DNA of 64,000 nucleotides, from positions 619,313 to 683,312 of the forward strand of contig NZ_CANMMT010000002.1 in assembly GCF_947499065.1 (NCBI RefSeq). The letters are read 5' to 3'. Position 1 is the first letter of the stretch. Every line of letters starts with the position of its first letter. The position numbers and the translations under genes are program-made. This document shows positions 36,641-47,100 of this stretch, piece after piece. The stretch is from an uncultured Tenacibaculum sp. (GTDB lineage: Bacteria > Bacteroidota > Bacteroidia > Flavobacteriales > Flavobacteriaceae). Below the pieces are notes generated by a model that saw only the letters and a program-made list of their open reading frames with translations, had not been told where the DNA came from and did no database searches.

Positions 36641-37996
36641 ATGACTAGAAATTTTATATACATAATATTAATCATATTTATAGGATGTAAAGATTCAAAA
36701 ACCCCTAAATCAACATATTTTGGTGGTAAAATCATTAATCCTAAGTGTAGTTATGTTACCCTTTCTGATAATTACAACTTTAACGATACTATCTATTTAA
36801 AGAAAGATAATAGTTTTATTGGTGCTTATAAAAACTTAAAAGAGGGCTTATATATATTCAATCATGGACCAGAACACCAATACATTTATTTAGAACCAAA
36901 AGATAGTTTACTTTTCCGATTAAATACATGGGATTTTGATGAATCATTAGTTTTCAGTGGTGAAAATGCTGAACGTAATAATATACTTATTGAGTCTTTT
37001 TTACAAACAGAACAAGAAGACAAATATATTTCTAAGTATTATAAACTACCACAAGAAGAATTTTTAAGGAAAATCGATTCTCTTAAAGAGATTAGACAAA
37101 GAATTATTGATGATTATAAAAGTAAAAACAATAACATCTCTGAAAAGTTTATAGAAATATTGAATATTGCTTTACTATATCCTATATATAACTATAAAGA
37201 AAAATACGCTATTCATAATTTTGCAAAAGAAGCTCCTGAGAAATTAGTTGATTCTTATTTTAATCATCGTAATAATATAAGTACTAAAAAAGATTCTTTA
37301 ATTTTTTATGGACCATATTACAGGTTTATAAAAGATAAGTTATACAATGATGTTCATCTTAAAAAGTTAAATTCTAATCCTGAGAATTTTACTAGCGATT
37401 TATTAAAAAATATTGATTCCGAGATTTCTTCCGAAGAAATAAAAAACAAACTATTATACAATACAATGGTTCGTCATTTCTTCAAAGATCCTAAAAATAA
37501 GAATGAAGCCTTTTTTACTTTCTTTAAGTTAAATACAGATATTGACCAGAAAAAGAATATTCAACGCTTAAAAAACGATCTTAAAGTATTAAAAAATGGG
37601 GAAAATATTCCTTCATTTGATTTAATAGATGCTAAAGGAGAAATGAAAAGTTTTTCAAAAATAATAAAAGGAAAAAGTACAGTTTTATTATTTAAAAACT
37701 ATAAATATGCTTCTGATGAGTGGGTATCTTCTCGTATTAATTATTTAATTAAAAACAATCCTGATGTAAACTTTGTAGTTGTTAATCTATGTAGTGACTT
37801 TAAAAGATATACTAAAAATGTAGATTTTAAATACCAATATACTTTACCAGCTAAGAGCTCTGTTTGTAATTTTTCTTCAAGTAAATTCCCTCGTATGTTA
37901 CTAATTGATAAGAATGGTATCATCGTAAATGGATATACAAGTTTATCTGCAAAAGATATCAACCTACAAGTCAACAACTTACAAAAAACAAAATAA
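36641..37996 (+). CDS. TlpA-like lipoprotein lacking the CxxC motif
   Basis: A 451-residue exported lipoprotein (lipobox IFIGC, Cys about 13). The N-terminal part resembles the DUF4369/TlpA-associated region seen in Bacteroidota proteins. The C-terminal 140 residues look like a thioredoxin/TlpA fold: GENIPSFDLIDAKGEMKSF, then the strand STVLLFKNYKYASDEW where WC-x-x-C would be expected, and FPRMLLIDKNGIIV near the end, containing the cis-Pro. Since the redox cysteines are missing, it cannot act as a normal disulfide reductase. It is a single gene with its own promoter. Function is unknown. Confidence 0.7.
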   Translation: MTRNFIYIILIIFIGCKDSKTPKSTYFGGKIINPKCSYVTLSDNYNFNDTIYLKKDNSFIGAYKNLKEGLYIFNHGPEHQYIYLEPKDSLLFRLNTWDFDESLVFSGENAERNNILIESFLQTEQEDKYISKYYKLPQEEFLRKIDSLKEIRQRIIDDYKSKNNNISEKFIEILNIALLYPIYNYKEKYAIHNFAKEAPEKLVDSYFNHRNNISTKKDSLIFYGPYYRFIKDKLYNDVHLKKLNSNPENFTSDLLKNIDSEISSEEIKNKLLYNTMVRHFFKDPKNKNEAFFTFFKLNTDIDQKKNIQRLKNDLKVLKNGENIPSFDLIDAKGEMKSFSKIIKGKSTVLLFKNYKYASDEWVSSRINYLIKNNPDVNFVVVNLCSDFKRYTKNVDFKYQYTLPAKSSVCNFSSSKFPRMLLIDKNGIIVNGYTSLSAKDINLQVNNLQKTK

Positions 37997-38021
37997 CGCT
38001 CTATAATTCATTTATTTAGTG

Positions 38022-38029
38022 TACTTTTG
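38022..38029 (+). promoter_or_regulatory. -7 element of the DEAD-box helicase gene
   Basis: TACTTTTG matches TAnnTTTG, 86 nt before the ATG, leaving an unusually long leader of about 80 nt. Confidence 0.5.
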
Positions 38030-38040
38030 CGCCGTCCAAA

Positions 38041-38131
38041 ATCTCACTAAGAGATATTTTATATTAATATTAGAATTCGCGGAGGGGCATCTGTGAGTTC
38101 TCTAAAAACCACAGTATGTCAAAATTTTTAG
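38041..38131 (+). promoter_or_regulatory. Structured 5' leader of the DEAD-box helicase mRNA with possible leader ORF
   Basis: The leader contains a short hairpin around TCTC...GAGA (38042-38054), a purine-rich GGAGGGG (38081-38087), and a CTGTG / CACAG hairpin (38091-38095 with 38110-38114) ending one base before the ATG. A GTG at 38093, seven bases after GGAGG, opens a 12-codon frame (ending at 38131) that overlaps the helicase start out of frame. A role in cold- or autoregulation is inferred only. Confidence 0.35.
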
Positions 38132-39921
38132 ATTTAGGTTTGAAAGAACCTATCAATAAAGCTTTAATGGATTTAGGTTACGAAAATCCAACCGTAATTC
38201 AAGAAAAAGCAATTCCGCAAATCATTTCTTCAAAAGAAGATTTAAAAGCATTTGCACAAACAGGTACAGGAAAAACTGCTGCTTTTAGCTTACCTATTAT
38301 AGAGCTAGCTGATCAAACAAGTTTAAATACTCAGGCAATTATTCTGTCTCCTACTCGTGAATTAGCTGTTCAAATAGGTAGAAACATTGAAGAATTCTCA
38401 AAATACTTACCTAACTTAAAAGTAGCTACTGTTTATGGTGGTGCTAACATTGAGGAACAAATAAGAAAACTTAAGCGAGGAGTTCAAATTGTAGTTGGAA
38501 CTCCAGGAAGAACTGTTGACCTTATTAAAAGAAGAGCTTTAAAGCTTGGAAACGTTCAGTGGCTAGTATTAGATGAGGCAGACGAAATGTTAAACATGGG
38601 TTTCAAAGATGAGTTAGATCAAATCCTTGAAGCTACACCTGAAACTAAACAAACATTATTATTTTCTGCTACTTTTCCAAGAGAAGTAGAAGCAATAGCT
38701 CGTAATTATATGTCAAACCCTGCTGAAATTACTTCAGGGCAAAAGAATCAAGGTTCTGACAATGTAAGTCACGAATACTATTTAGTAAATGAAAGAACAC
38801 GTTACCCTGCTTTAAAGAGAGTAGCTGATTTAAATCCTAATATTTACGCAATTGTATTTTGTAGAACTCGTAGAGAAACACAAGAAGTTGCAAACAATTT
38901 AATACGCGATGGTTATAATGCCGATGCTTTGCATGGTGATTTATCACAAGGACAGCGTGATGGAGTAATGGATAAATTCCGTAAAAAGACTATTCAAATA
39001 TTAGTTGCTACTGATGTTGCTGCTCGTGGTTTAGATGTAAATAACTTAACACACGTTATCAATCACAAATTACCAGATCAGATAGAAAATTATAATCACC
39101 GTAGTGGTAGAACTGGTAGAGCTGGTAATAAAGGAGTTTCTATTGCTTTAGTTACAAGAAAAGAACAAGGTAGGTTACGTCCTATTGAGCGTATTCTTAA
39201 AAAGAAGTTTGTTCATACACCTGTTCCTTCTGGAAAAGAAATATGTCAAAACCAATTATTTCATTTAATTGATAAGGTTCATAATACTGAAGTAAATACT
39301 GAACAAATCAATAACTTTTTACCTAGTATTTATGAGAAGTTAGAAGATTTATCTCGTGAAGAGCTAATTCAGAAATTTGTTTCTTTAGAGTTTAATACCT
39401 TCTTATCATACTACGAAAATGCTCCGGATTTAAATGATTTATCTTCAAGAGATAACTCTAGAGGAAGATCTACTAATGAGAACATGACTCGTTTCTTTAT
39501 TAATTTAGGTAGAAAAGACAAATTAAATCCAGCTAAATTAATAGGTTTAATCAATGATCAGAATATTACTGATAAAATTGAAATTGGGGCTATTGATATT
39601 CTAGATACCTTCTCTTTCTTCGAAATTGATAAGAACTTTGAAAAGGAAACTTTAGATACTTTTAGTACTAATAATCCTGATTTTAACGGTAGAACTGTTA
39701 ATATTGAAATTACTAAATCTGATCGTGGTGGAGGTAGAAAACCTCGTAGAAACGGAGGTGGTAAATTTAGCGGAAAAAGAAGAAGTAGTGACAACAGAGA
39801 CAGAGATAACAACAAAGGGGGATTTGGTAGAAGACGTAATAACGATAGTTCTAACAATTCTTCTAGAAGAAGTAATAATAAAGCTTCTGCTGGATTTGGA
39901 AGAAAGCGTAGAAGAGATTAA
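38116..39921 (+). CDS. DEAD-box ATP-dependent RNA helicase with DbpA-type RNA-binding domain
   Basis: A 601-residue helicase of the DeaD/CsdA type. Present are the Q motif (KALMDLGYENPTVIQ), AQTGTGKTA, PTRELAVQ, DEADEML (about 152-158), SAT, and ARGLD plus HRSGRTGRAG in the second domain. A DbpA-like RNA-recognition domain follows (about 450-530; NMTRFFINLGRKDKLNP). The final 65 residues are a basic, disordered Arg/Gly/Asn-rich tail. The protein probably remodels rRNA or mRNA structure in ribosome assembly and cold adaptation. The long structured leader hints at post-transcriptional control. It ends with a strong terminator. Confidence 0.93.
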   Translation: MSKFLDLGLKEPINKALMDLGYENPTVIQEKAIPQIISSKEDLKAFAQTGTGKTAAFSLPIIELADQTSLNTQAIILSPTRELAVQIGRNIEEFSKYLPNLKVATVYGGANIEEQIRKLKRGVQIVVGTPGRTVDLIKRRALKLGNVQWLVLDEADEMLNMGFKDELDQILEATPETKQTLLFSATFPREVEAIARNYMSNPAEITSGQKNQGSDNVSHEYYLVNERTRYPALKRVADLNPNIYAIVFCRTRRETQEVANNLIRDGYNADALHGDLSQGQRDGVMDKFRKKTIQILVATDVAARGLDVNNLTHVINHKLPDQIENYNHRSGRTGRAGNKGVSIALVTRKEQGRLRPIERILKKKFVHTPVPSGKEICQNQLFHLIDKVHNTEVNTEQINNFLPSIYEKLEDLSREELIQKFVSLEFNTFLSYYENAPDLNDLSSRDNSRGRSTNENMTRFFINLGRKDKLNPAKLIGLINDQNITDKIEIGAIDILDTFSFFEIDKNFEKETLDTFSTNNPDFNGRTVNIEITKSDRGGGRKPRRNGGGKFSGKRRSSDNRDRDNNKGGFGRRRNNDSSNNSSRRSNNKASAGFGRKRRRD

Positions 39922-39935
39922 TTCCATATCATATA

Positions 39936-39977
39936 TACATAAAAAAAACAGCTCAAATGAGCTGTTTTTTTTATGTA
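39936..39977. terminator. Bidirectional terminator between DEAD-box and SPFH genes
   Basis: A 19-bp stem ending in CAGCTC / GAGCTG around loop AAAT, with long A- and T-runs on either side, lies between convergent genes. Confidence 0.9.
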
Positions 39978-40007
39978 TAATTATAGTTTTTTTAGTTCCA
40001 AAAACTA

Positions 40008-40841
40008 CTATTGATTACCCAATATTATAGGCATTCCGCTTTTACCAGATCCTATTAATACCACTTTACTATTAGGTGATTCTGATAATTTTAAAGTAGC
40101 TTCTATTCCTTTTTCTTGTAATATTTTATCTGTTAACGAAGCACTTAAAATTTTGTTCGCAATTGCTTTACCTTCTGCATCAATCTTTTGTCTTTCAGCT
40201 TCTTTCTTTGCCTTTGCTAATCTAAATTCATATTCTAAAGATTCTTGCTCTTGCTTTAACTTTGTCTCAATTGCTGTTCTAATTGTAGTTGGTAATTTTA
40301 CATCTTCAACTAAAACTCTTTTTACGATTAAGAACTGATCTTTTAAAACTGTTTTTACTTCATCTAAAATTTCTTGTTCAATTACATCTCTTTTACTTGA
40401 ATATAATTGTTCAGGAGTATAACGCCCAACAACACTTCTTGCTGCTGCATTAATTGCTGGGTCTAACAATTCACGCTCGTAATCTTCTCCCTTTGTTTTA
40501 ATTAACATTCCTAAGTTATTAAACTCTGGTTCATACCATATTGTTCCATTAACTTTTACTTCTAATCCATTTACAGAAAGCACATTCATTTCGTCTGATA
40601 CTGATTGTTGACGTACTTTTCTTATAATCATCTTATTCCAAGGAGCTACAATATGAAATCCTTCTCCATATGTTTTCTCTGTATTAATACCATCTCCTAA
40701 TGTTTCAAATATAACTCCTCCCTCTCCAGGTCCTATTGTTACTGTTGATTTAGAAAATATAATAATTACTACAACGGCTATTATACCCAGTAAAAAAAGC
40801 CCTTTAGGTAATTGTAAATCTAATTGTTGTCTATTATTCAT
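40008..40841 (-). CDS. SPFH/Band 7 (prohibitin-like) membrane protein
   Basis: The 277-residue protein has one N-terminal membrane anchor (about 15-32) and a prohibitin-type SPFH domain (about 35-200; VTIGPGEGGVIFETLGD, GEGFHIVAPWNKMIIRKVR). A helical region rich in Lys and Glu (about 190-240; KLKQEQESLEYEFRLAKAKKEAERQ) forms the coiled coil used for ring assembly. Such proteins organise membrane microdomains and often regulate membrane proteases. It lies 32 bp downstream of the metal ATPase gene on the same strand but has a -7 element of its own, so its link to metal resistance is uncertain. Confidence 0.88.
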   Translation of the reverse strand: MNNRQQLDLQLPKGLFLLGIIAVVVIIIFSKSTVTIGPGEGGVIFETLGDGINTEKTYGEGFHIVAPWNKMIIRKVRQQSVSDEMNVLSVNGLEVKVNGTIWYEPEFNNLGMLIKTKGEDYERELLDPAINAAARSVVGRYTPEQLYSSKRDVIEQEILDEVKTVLKDQFLIVKRVLVEDVKLPTTIRTAIETKLKQEQESLEYEFRLAKAKKEAERQKIDAEGKAIANKILSASLTDKILQEKGIEATLKLSESPNSKVVLIGSGKSGMPIILGNQ

Positions 40842-40860
40842 GTCTGTTTTTTATTTATAT

Positions 40861-40868
40861 CAAAAATA
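40861..40868 (-). promoter_or_regulatory. -7 element of the SPFH gene
   Basis: The minus strand reads TATTTTTG, a TAnnTTTG match, 19 nt before the ATG. Confidence 0.42.
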
Positions 40869-40873
40869 CTGAA

Positions 40874-42841
40874 TTAATTTTCTTTATATCGTAACAATCG
40901 TAATGCATTAAATACAACCAATAAAGTTGATCCTTCATGAATTAGTACAGCTGGACCAATTTTAGCAAATCCAAATAAGGTAGCAGGTATTAATACAGCA
41001 ACAATACTCAAGCTAATCCATAAATTTTGTTTAATTATTGCTTTTGATTTTCTACTTAAACCTATTACAAATGGCAAATTTTCTATTTTATCGCTCATTA
41101 AAGCTACATCTGCTGTTTCTAAAGCAACATCACTACCTGCAGCCCCCATAGCTATTCCTACAGTACTATTCGCCATTGCAGGAGCATCATTAACACCATC
41201 GCCAACCATTGCTACTTTACTATCTATTAATTTTAATTCTTCAATTGCTTTTACTTTATCTTCTGGTAATAGATTTCCTTTTGCTTCTGTTAAACCAATC
41301 TGATTAGCTATTGAATCTCCTACATTTTGATGATCTCCTGTTAACATCACCATTTTTTTTATTCCTATTTCTTTTAAACGTTTTAATGTATTACTTGCTA
41401 AGCCTCTAGGTACATCCATAACACTCAATAATCCTATTAACTTAGTATTAAACGCAACTAACATTACCGTTTGTCCATTTCCTAGTAAATCATTCATTTG
41501 TTTATTTACTTTTTCTGAAATAGCAATATTTTTATCAATCATTAACTTTTCATTACCTATAAACACCTTTTTCTCTTTATAGTTTGCTGAAATTCCTTTT
41601 CCTTGTATTGCTTTTATCTTAGATGCTTCATTTGAATTTTTAATAAAAAACTGCTCTTCTATATCTTTTGAAATTGCTTTTGCTAATGGATGATTACTCA
41701 AACTCTCAACAGATAAAACAATATCTAAAAATTCTTTTTCATCAAAATTATTTAAAGGAATAGCATTGGTTAATTTTGGTTTCCCTTCAGTTAAGGTTCC
41801 AGTTTTATCAAACGCTATTGTTGTTAAACTTCCTAAATCCTCTAACGCTCTTCCTCCTTTAATTAAAACTCCTTTTTTGGCTGCTCTAGCAACGCCACTT
41901 AATACTGCACTTGGTGTAGAAATTGCTAATGCACATGGACTTGCAGCAACTAACACTGTAATTGCTCTATAAATACTTTCATCAAACGTTTCATCTAGTA
42001 TTAGATATGCAAAACACAAAGAAATAACTAAAACTACTACTAATGGTACAAACCATTTTTCAAATTTTTTAGTAAGTAATTGTGTAGGTGACTTTTGAGT
42101 TTCCACCTCACTTACCATTTTTACTAATCGAGATATAGTACTATCTACACTTAATTTTAGTACTTTAACCTCTAGTATGCTATCTCCATTTATTGTTCCT
42201 GTATAAACTATATTTTTAGCATCTAAATTATTAAATTCTATAATTGAATTAGAATCTAAAATTGCTTCTTTATCTACAGGCATACTTTCTCCTGTTATAG
42301 AAGCTTGGTTTATACTACTACTTCCTTTTACAATAACTCCATCTGCTGCTATTTTAGAATTAGGTTTAACTACAATTATATCGTTAACTTTTAACTCTTC
42401 AACTCCTATTTCGATAATTGAATTGTTTCTTTTTACTAAGGCTAGTTTAGGTGATAATTCACCCAATGCTTCTATAGATTTTTTAGCTTTATTCATTGCA
42501 TAATTTTCTAATGCGTGTCCTATACTAAATAGAAATAGTAATAAAGCTCCTTCTTCCCATTTACCTATGTAAGCTGCTCCAACAGCAGCTATAAGCATTA
42601 AAAAATCAATTTCAAATCGGCCTTTTTTAATTTTTTCTATTGCTTCTTTAGTTGTAAACCAACCTCCTAAAACAAAAGCACTTATAAAACTACCTAAAGC
42701 GTAATGTACTGGTAAATTAATTGCATTTTCAATAACTAAACCTGTAAAAAAGAATACACCGCTTAAAATTGCAAAATAAAGTTCTGTTTTTTCTCCAAAT
42801 ATACCACTGTGTTTATGGTCATGATTATGATTTTCAGACAT
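40874..42841 (-). CDS. Heavy-metal P-type ATPase, P1B-4-like (Co/Zn type)
   Basis: A 655-residue inner-membrane metal exporter. The N-terminus has a short His-rich stretch (ENHNHDHKHSG) in place of an HMA domain. Present are TGES (about 190), the membrane metal site Ser301-Pro-Cys, the phosphorylated Asp345 in DKTGTLTEG, the HP locus SNHPLAKA, GDGVNDAP, and the terminal helix with HEGSTLLVVFNALRLLR. The combination of SPC with an HEG-S-type last helix and fewer membrane helices is that of P1B-4 (CoaT/CtpD-like) pumps for Co, Zn or Fe, unlike the CPC of Cu pumps. It follows the RND efflux genes. Confidence 0.9.
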   Translation of the reverse strand: MSENHNHDHKHSGIFGEKTELYFAILSGVFFFTGLVIENAINLPVHYALGSFISAFVLGGWFTTKEAIEKIKKGRFEIDFLMLIAAVGAAYIGKWEEGALLLFLFSIGHALENYAMNKAKKSIEALGELSPKLALVKRNNSIIEIGVEELKVNDIIVVKPNSKIAADGVIVKGSSSINQASITGESMPVDKEAILDSNSIIEFNNLDAKNIVYTGTINGDSILEVKVLKLSVDSTISRLVKMVSEVETQKSPTQLLTKKFEKWFVPLVVVLVISLCFAYLILDETFDESIYRAITVLVAASPCALAISTPSAVLSGVARAAKKGVLIKGGRALEDLGSLTTIAFDKTGTLTEGKPKLTNAIPLNNFDEKEFLDIVLSVESLSNHPLAKAISKDIEEQFFIKNSNEASKIKAIQGKGISANYKEKKVFIGNEKLMIDKNIAISEKVNKQMNDLLGNGQTVMLVAFNTKLIGLLSVMDVPRGLASNTLKRLKEIGIKKMVMLTGDHQNVGDSIANQIGLTEAKGNLLPEDKVKAIEELKLIDSKVAMVGDGVNDAPAMANSTVGIAMGAAGSDVALETADVALMSDKIENLPFVIGLSRKSKAIIKQNLWISLSIVAVLIPATLFGFAKIGPAVLIHEGSTLLVVFNALRLLRYKEN

Positions 42842-42890
42842 ATTTTATATTTTCTTAATTGACCTCTTTTTTAATAAAAAGATGCATTAT

Positions 42891-42924
42891 GAGGTATCTT
42901 AAATTTTTAAACCTAAGTTACCTC
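42891..42924 (-). promoter_or_regulatory. Hairpin between adaptor and ATPase genes
   Basis: GAGGTA / TACCTC and, after one mismatch, CTTA / TAAG form an imperfect stem just downstream of the adaptor stop codon. There is no T-run on the minus-strand side, so it may stabilise or partly attenuate the operon mRNA. Confidence 0.3.
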
Positions 42925-42933
42925 ATTTTTTAT

Positions 42934-44121
42934 TTAGTGTGCATGTCCATCCATTCCTCCTGCTTGTTGCAACAGTTTCCCTTTTAAGAAATGAGCTCCT
43001 TTCGTGACTACTTTTATATTATAATTGTTATTCTGAATCATTTTTATCTCTGTAAAACCGTTATCTGTATTACCTAGCGTAACTTCTAATGGTACAAATT
43101 CCTCATTACTTTTAGCCATGAAAATAAAACTTTCTCCTTCATTATCTATAATAGCTTTTTCTGGAACTGCAAATACTTCATTACCATCCAATAAAACTTG
43201 TGCATTGATAAACATTCCAGATTTTAAACGGTTTTGTTCGTCTTCAAAATGCCCATGAACATTTACTGTTTTAGTCTTATCATCTACTTTTTGGCTTATT
43301 AACTTTATATATCCTTCATATGAAACATCTAATCCTGAAGGTGTAAAAATAAAAGTGTCTCCTTTTTTTACTTTTATAATATCAGTTCCAAAAACATTCA
43401 ATTCAGCGTGCATATGATCGTTATCTATAATCTCCATCATTTCACTATTCGCTGCTAAAAACATTCCTTTATTTAAATTATTTTCAACAATATACCCCTC
43501 TATTGGAGCCTTTACATAAACATATTGTTGAATTCCATTTTTTGCTACAGTTTGCGGCAATAATCCAGCCATTTTTAATTGAGAAGCATAACTACTAGCT
43601 AAACTCTTTGCCGAACGGTAAATTCCTTCTGTTATTTGAAATGATTTCTTAGAAGTTATATCGTTTTCTAATAACATTTTTTTACGCTCATAATCAGCTT
43701 TGGCTACATTTAATTTATTAATTGCTTCTAAGTATGCATATTGTAAATTGATAAAATTTGGATGCTGTAATACTGCTATCGTTTGCCCTTTATGGACTCT
43801 ATCTCCAGGCAACAAATCTGTTTTAAATACAAAAGCTTCCATAGGTGCATATACAGTTGCTTTACTTTGAGGAGGCACTTCTATTGTCCCCGTTACTTCT
43901 ATGCGATCTCTAATTTGCTTTTTACCAATACTTTCAACCTTAATTTTTGCTGTTTCAAATTGCGCTTTTGTTAAATGTATCTCGTTTTCATTATGATTGT
44001 CCTTCACTGAAGAAGATTTTGTTTCTTTATTTTTATCTTCTTTAGCATGATCATGTCCTGAATGATCTTCTTTACAACTAATGGTTATTATTGTAATTAA
44101 TATTAAAATGATTTTTTTCAT
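42934..44121 (-). CDS. RND efflux periplasmic adaptor (CzcB/CusB-like)
   Basis: A 395-residue membrane-fusion protein, anchored as a lipoprotein (lipobox ITISC, Cys about 16). It has a short His/Asp-rich segment right after it (HSGHDHAKED) and ends in MDGHAH, both likely metal-binding. The order of domains is normal: barrel-sandwich halves (VTGTIEVPPQSKATVYAP and VYVKAPIEGYIVENNL), a helical hairpin of about 60 residues between them, beta-barrel and membrane-proximal domains. It connects the RND pump to the TolC channel. It lies 50 bp after the CzcA-TolC gene. Confidence 0.91.
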   Translation of the reverse strand: MKKIILILITIITISCKEDHSGHDHAKEDKNKETKSSSVKDNHNENEIHLTKAQFETAKIKVESIGKKQIRDRIEVTGTIEVPPQSKATVYAPMEAFVFKTDLLPGDRVHKGQTIAVLQHPNFINLQYAYLEAINKLNVAKADYERKKMLLENDITSKKSFQITEGIYRSAKSLASSYASQLKMAGLLPQTVAKNGIQQYVYVKAPIEGYIVENNLNKGMFLAANSEMMEIIDNDHMHAELNVFGTDIIKVKKGDTFIFTPSGLDVSYEGYIKLISQKVDDKTKTVNVHGHFEDEQNRLKSGMFINAQVLLDGNEVFAVPEKAIIDNEGESFIFMAKSNEEFVPLEVTLGNTDNGFTEIKMIQNNNYNIKVVTKGAHFLKGKLLQQAGGMDGHAH

Positions 44122-44171
44122 ATTATAATGTCTTTTAACTCTATAATTCTTAAGAGTTTATATATTATTTC

Positions 44172-47100
44172 TTATTCTTTAATGTAAAACTCGTATGCTA
44201 TTACGGTTTGATTGTAATTATTTATAAGTAATAAATAATTCTGCATTACTTGAAAATAGGCATTAAAACTCTGGTTATATTGATAAGCATCAATTTCTCC
44301 AGACTTGTATGCTATTTCTAATTTTTCAATAAATTTTTCTGCTTGTTTTTTTGTTTCTTCAATACTTAAAAGTTCGCTTTCTAAATACTTTATTTGTTTT
44401 TGTAAACTTTTAAAATTGTTTTTAATTGCTATTTTTTTCGATTCATTTTCAAAAGCTATCTCTTCTTTAAGAATCTTTTGCTTTTTAATTTTTGCTTTAT
44501 TTGACCAAAATGACAATGGAATATTAACTCCTACATTAAAACCTGTATACCCATTATTATTTCCAGTTTTTCTATTGATAACTCCCGCTTTTAACTCTGG
44601 AAAATAAATAGCTTTTGCTGTAGAAATACTTCTCTCTGCTACTTTGTTACTTTTTTCTAACGCCTGTAAAAATGTATCTGAAAGTGTATCTTTCTGAATT
44701 GAAATCTCTTTTTTCTTTGGAAATTTAGTCGCTGGAACTATTGCTGATGTCAATTGTAATAATTCTTTTAACTGATTCTCTACCAATAAAAAATCTTTAT
44801 AAACTTTATTCTTTTGAGATTGTACTCCTAAAGATTGAATTGTTGTTAAATCATTTTCTAAACCACCTATTTCTCCTGATTTATGTAACTTTTTGGCTAT
44901 ACTCTTTATTTGGTTAGTATTGTCTTGTTGATTCTCCATTAGAGAAATCAATCCAAATAAATAATGCCATTCTTGGTATAGCTTTTTTACCCTTGTTATC
45001 GTTTCTTTTTTAGAAACTTCTCTTAAAGATTTTGCTAAATCAAGTTTTGATTTAGCTAATTTTCTTTTTTGAATATGTGATAATATTGAGCCGAAATTTT
45101 GATTTATAGCCCACTCCTGCTCTGTTAAACCTGGTGCTATTCCTACGTCTTGATATTGTACAGATGTTGGGTTTAAAGCAATAGCTCCAGAAATTGCTGC
45201 TTTATTTTTATCTACATTTAAATTTGCTTTCTTCAATAAAACATCTTTTTTCAAAACCATGTTTATAGCTTCATTCTCTGTTAACTTTTGAGGAATTTCT
45301 TGAGCTGTTATTATCGATACACTAAATAATAAAATAAGAACTGTAACTGCTTTATTTAATACTACCTTTTTAACTTTTACTGTTTCAAATATCATATATA
45401 AAACAGGTAATATTAATAGGGTTAATAAAGTTGCTGATATTAAGCCACCAATTACAACAGTAGCTAATGGTTTTTGAACTTCTGCTCCTGCCGATGAAGA
45501 AATTGCCATTGGTAAAAAACCAAGAGAGGCTACTGCTGCTGTCATTATTACTGGCCTTAACCGAATAGAGGTTCCCTTTTTAACTATTTCTTTTAAATCG
45601 GTTAGACCATCTTTCTTTAAACGATTAAACTCAGCTATTAACACAATACCATTTAATACGGCTACACCAAATAAAGCGATAAAACCTATCCCTGCTGATA
45701 TTGAAAATGGCATATCTCGTAACCATAAAGCAAAAATTCCTCCAATTGCCGACATAGGAATTGCCGTATAAATTAAAATACTTTGTTTAATTGATTTAAA
45801 TGTTATGTATAATAATAGAAATATTAGTAATAAGGCTACTGGTACTGCTATTCCTAAACGAGCACGAGCCTCTTCTAAATTTTTAAAAGTACCCCCATAC
45901 GTAATATAATAACCTGGATCAAACTGAATTTTACTATTTACTTTCTGTTTTAACTCTGCAACAATACTTGCTACATCACGTCCCCTAACGTTAAATCCTA
46001 CTGTTATTCTACGTTTTGCATCATCTCGTTGTATCTGATTTGGACCTGTTTCAAAATTAATTGTTGCTACATTGGATAATGGTATTTGAACTCCATTAGG
46101 TGTAGTTATATACAATTTTCGAATATCTTCGATATTATCTCTATTCTCTTTTGCTAATCGAACTACCAAGTCAAAACGTTTCTCCCCTTCATATACATAC
46201 CCTGCATTTTGCCCAGCAAATGCTGCATTAATAGCCGTATTTACATCAGAGATATTCAAACCATAATAAGCTAATTGACTACGATTATAATCTATAACTA
46301 TTTGTTTTAAACCAGTTACTTTTTCAACATACAAATCTTCTGCTCCTGCTACTTCAGGAATAATACTATTTAGTTTATTGGCATATTTTACTAACTTATT
46401 TAAATCTTCACCATAAATCTTTAATACTACATCTTGTCTTGCCCCAGTCATTAACTCATTAAAACGCATTTGTATAGGTTGCTGGAATCCATAGGAAACT
46501 CCTAACATATTATCTTCTAATACCTTTTGCATTTTATTAGTTAATTCATTTTTTGTATTAGCCTTTGTCCACTTATCTTTATCTTTTAAAATAATTATGA
46601 TATCGGAAGCTTCAATAGGCATAGGATCAGTAGGAATTTCTGATGAACCAATTCTACTTACAATTTGTTCTATTTCATCCGGAAATTCTTTTAATAACAG
46701 CTCTGATGATTTATTAGACACATCAATAGTATAAGACAATGAACTTCCTGTAGATACTACTGTTTGCACCGCTAAATCTCCTTCATCTAATGAAGGGATA
46801 AATTCAGACCCCATTCTTGAAAATGTAAACAAACTCAATCCGAAAATAGCTACTGCTATAATGATTACTTTTTTCTGATTATTTAGTACTAACTCTAACA
46901 AAGGTGAATATGCTCTTTGTATTGACTCTATTATTTTATCAGAAATATTTTTCTTGTTATTAATTGTCTTTTTTAAGATCAATGCACTCATCATAGGTAC
47001 ATAGGTTAAAGACAAAATAAAAGCTCCTAGTATTGCAAAACTTACTGTCATAGCCATTGGCTTAAACATCTTACCTTCAATACCAACCAATGCTAAAATT

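Noticed and set aside
39558..39927. Two minus-strand reading frames opposite the DEAD-box tail
   Set aside because: They mirror the low-complexity Arg/Gly/Asn-rich coding sequence and have no start signals or recognisable protein features.
42886..42903. Third Crp/Fnr-like box upstream of the metal ATPase
   Set aside because: TTATGA is present, but the second half-site reads TTAAAT, so the palindrome required for such an operator is missing.
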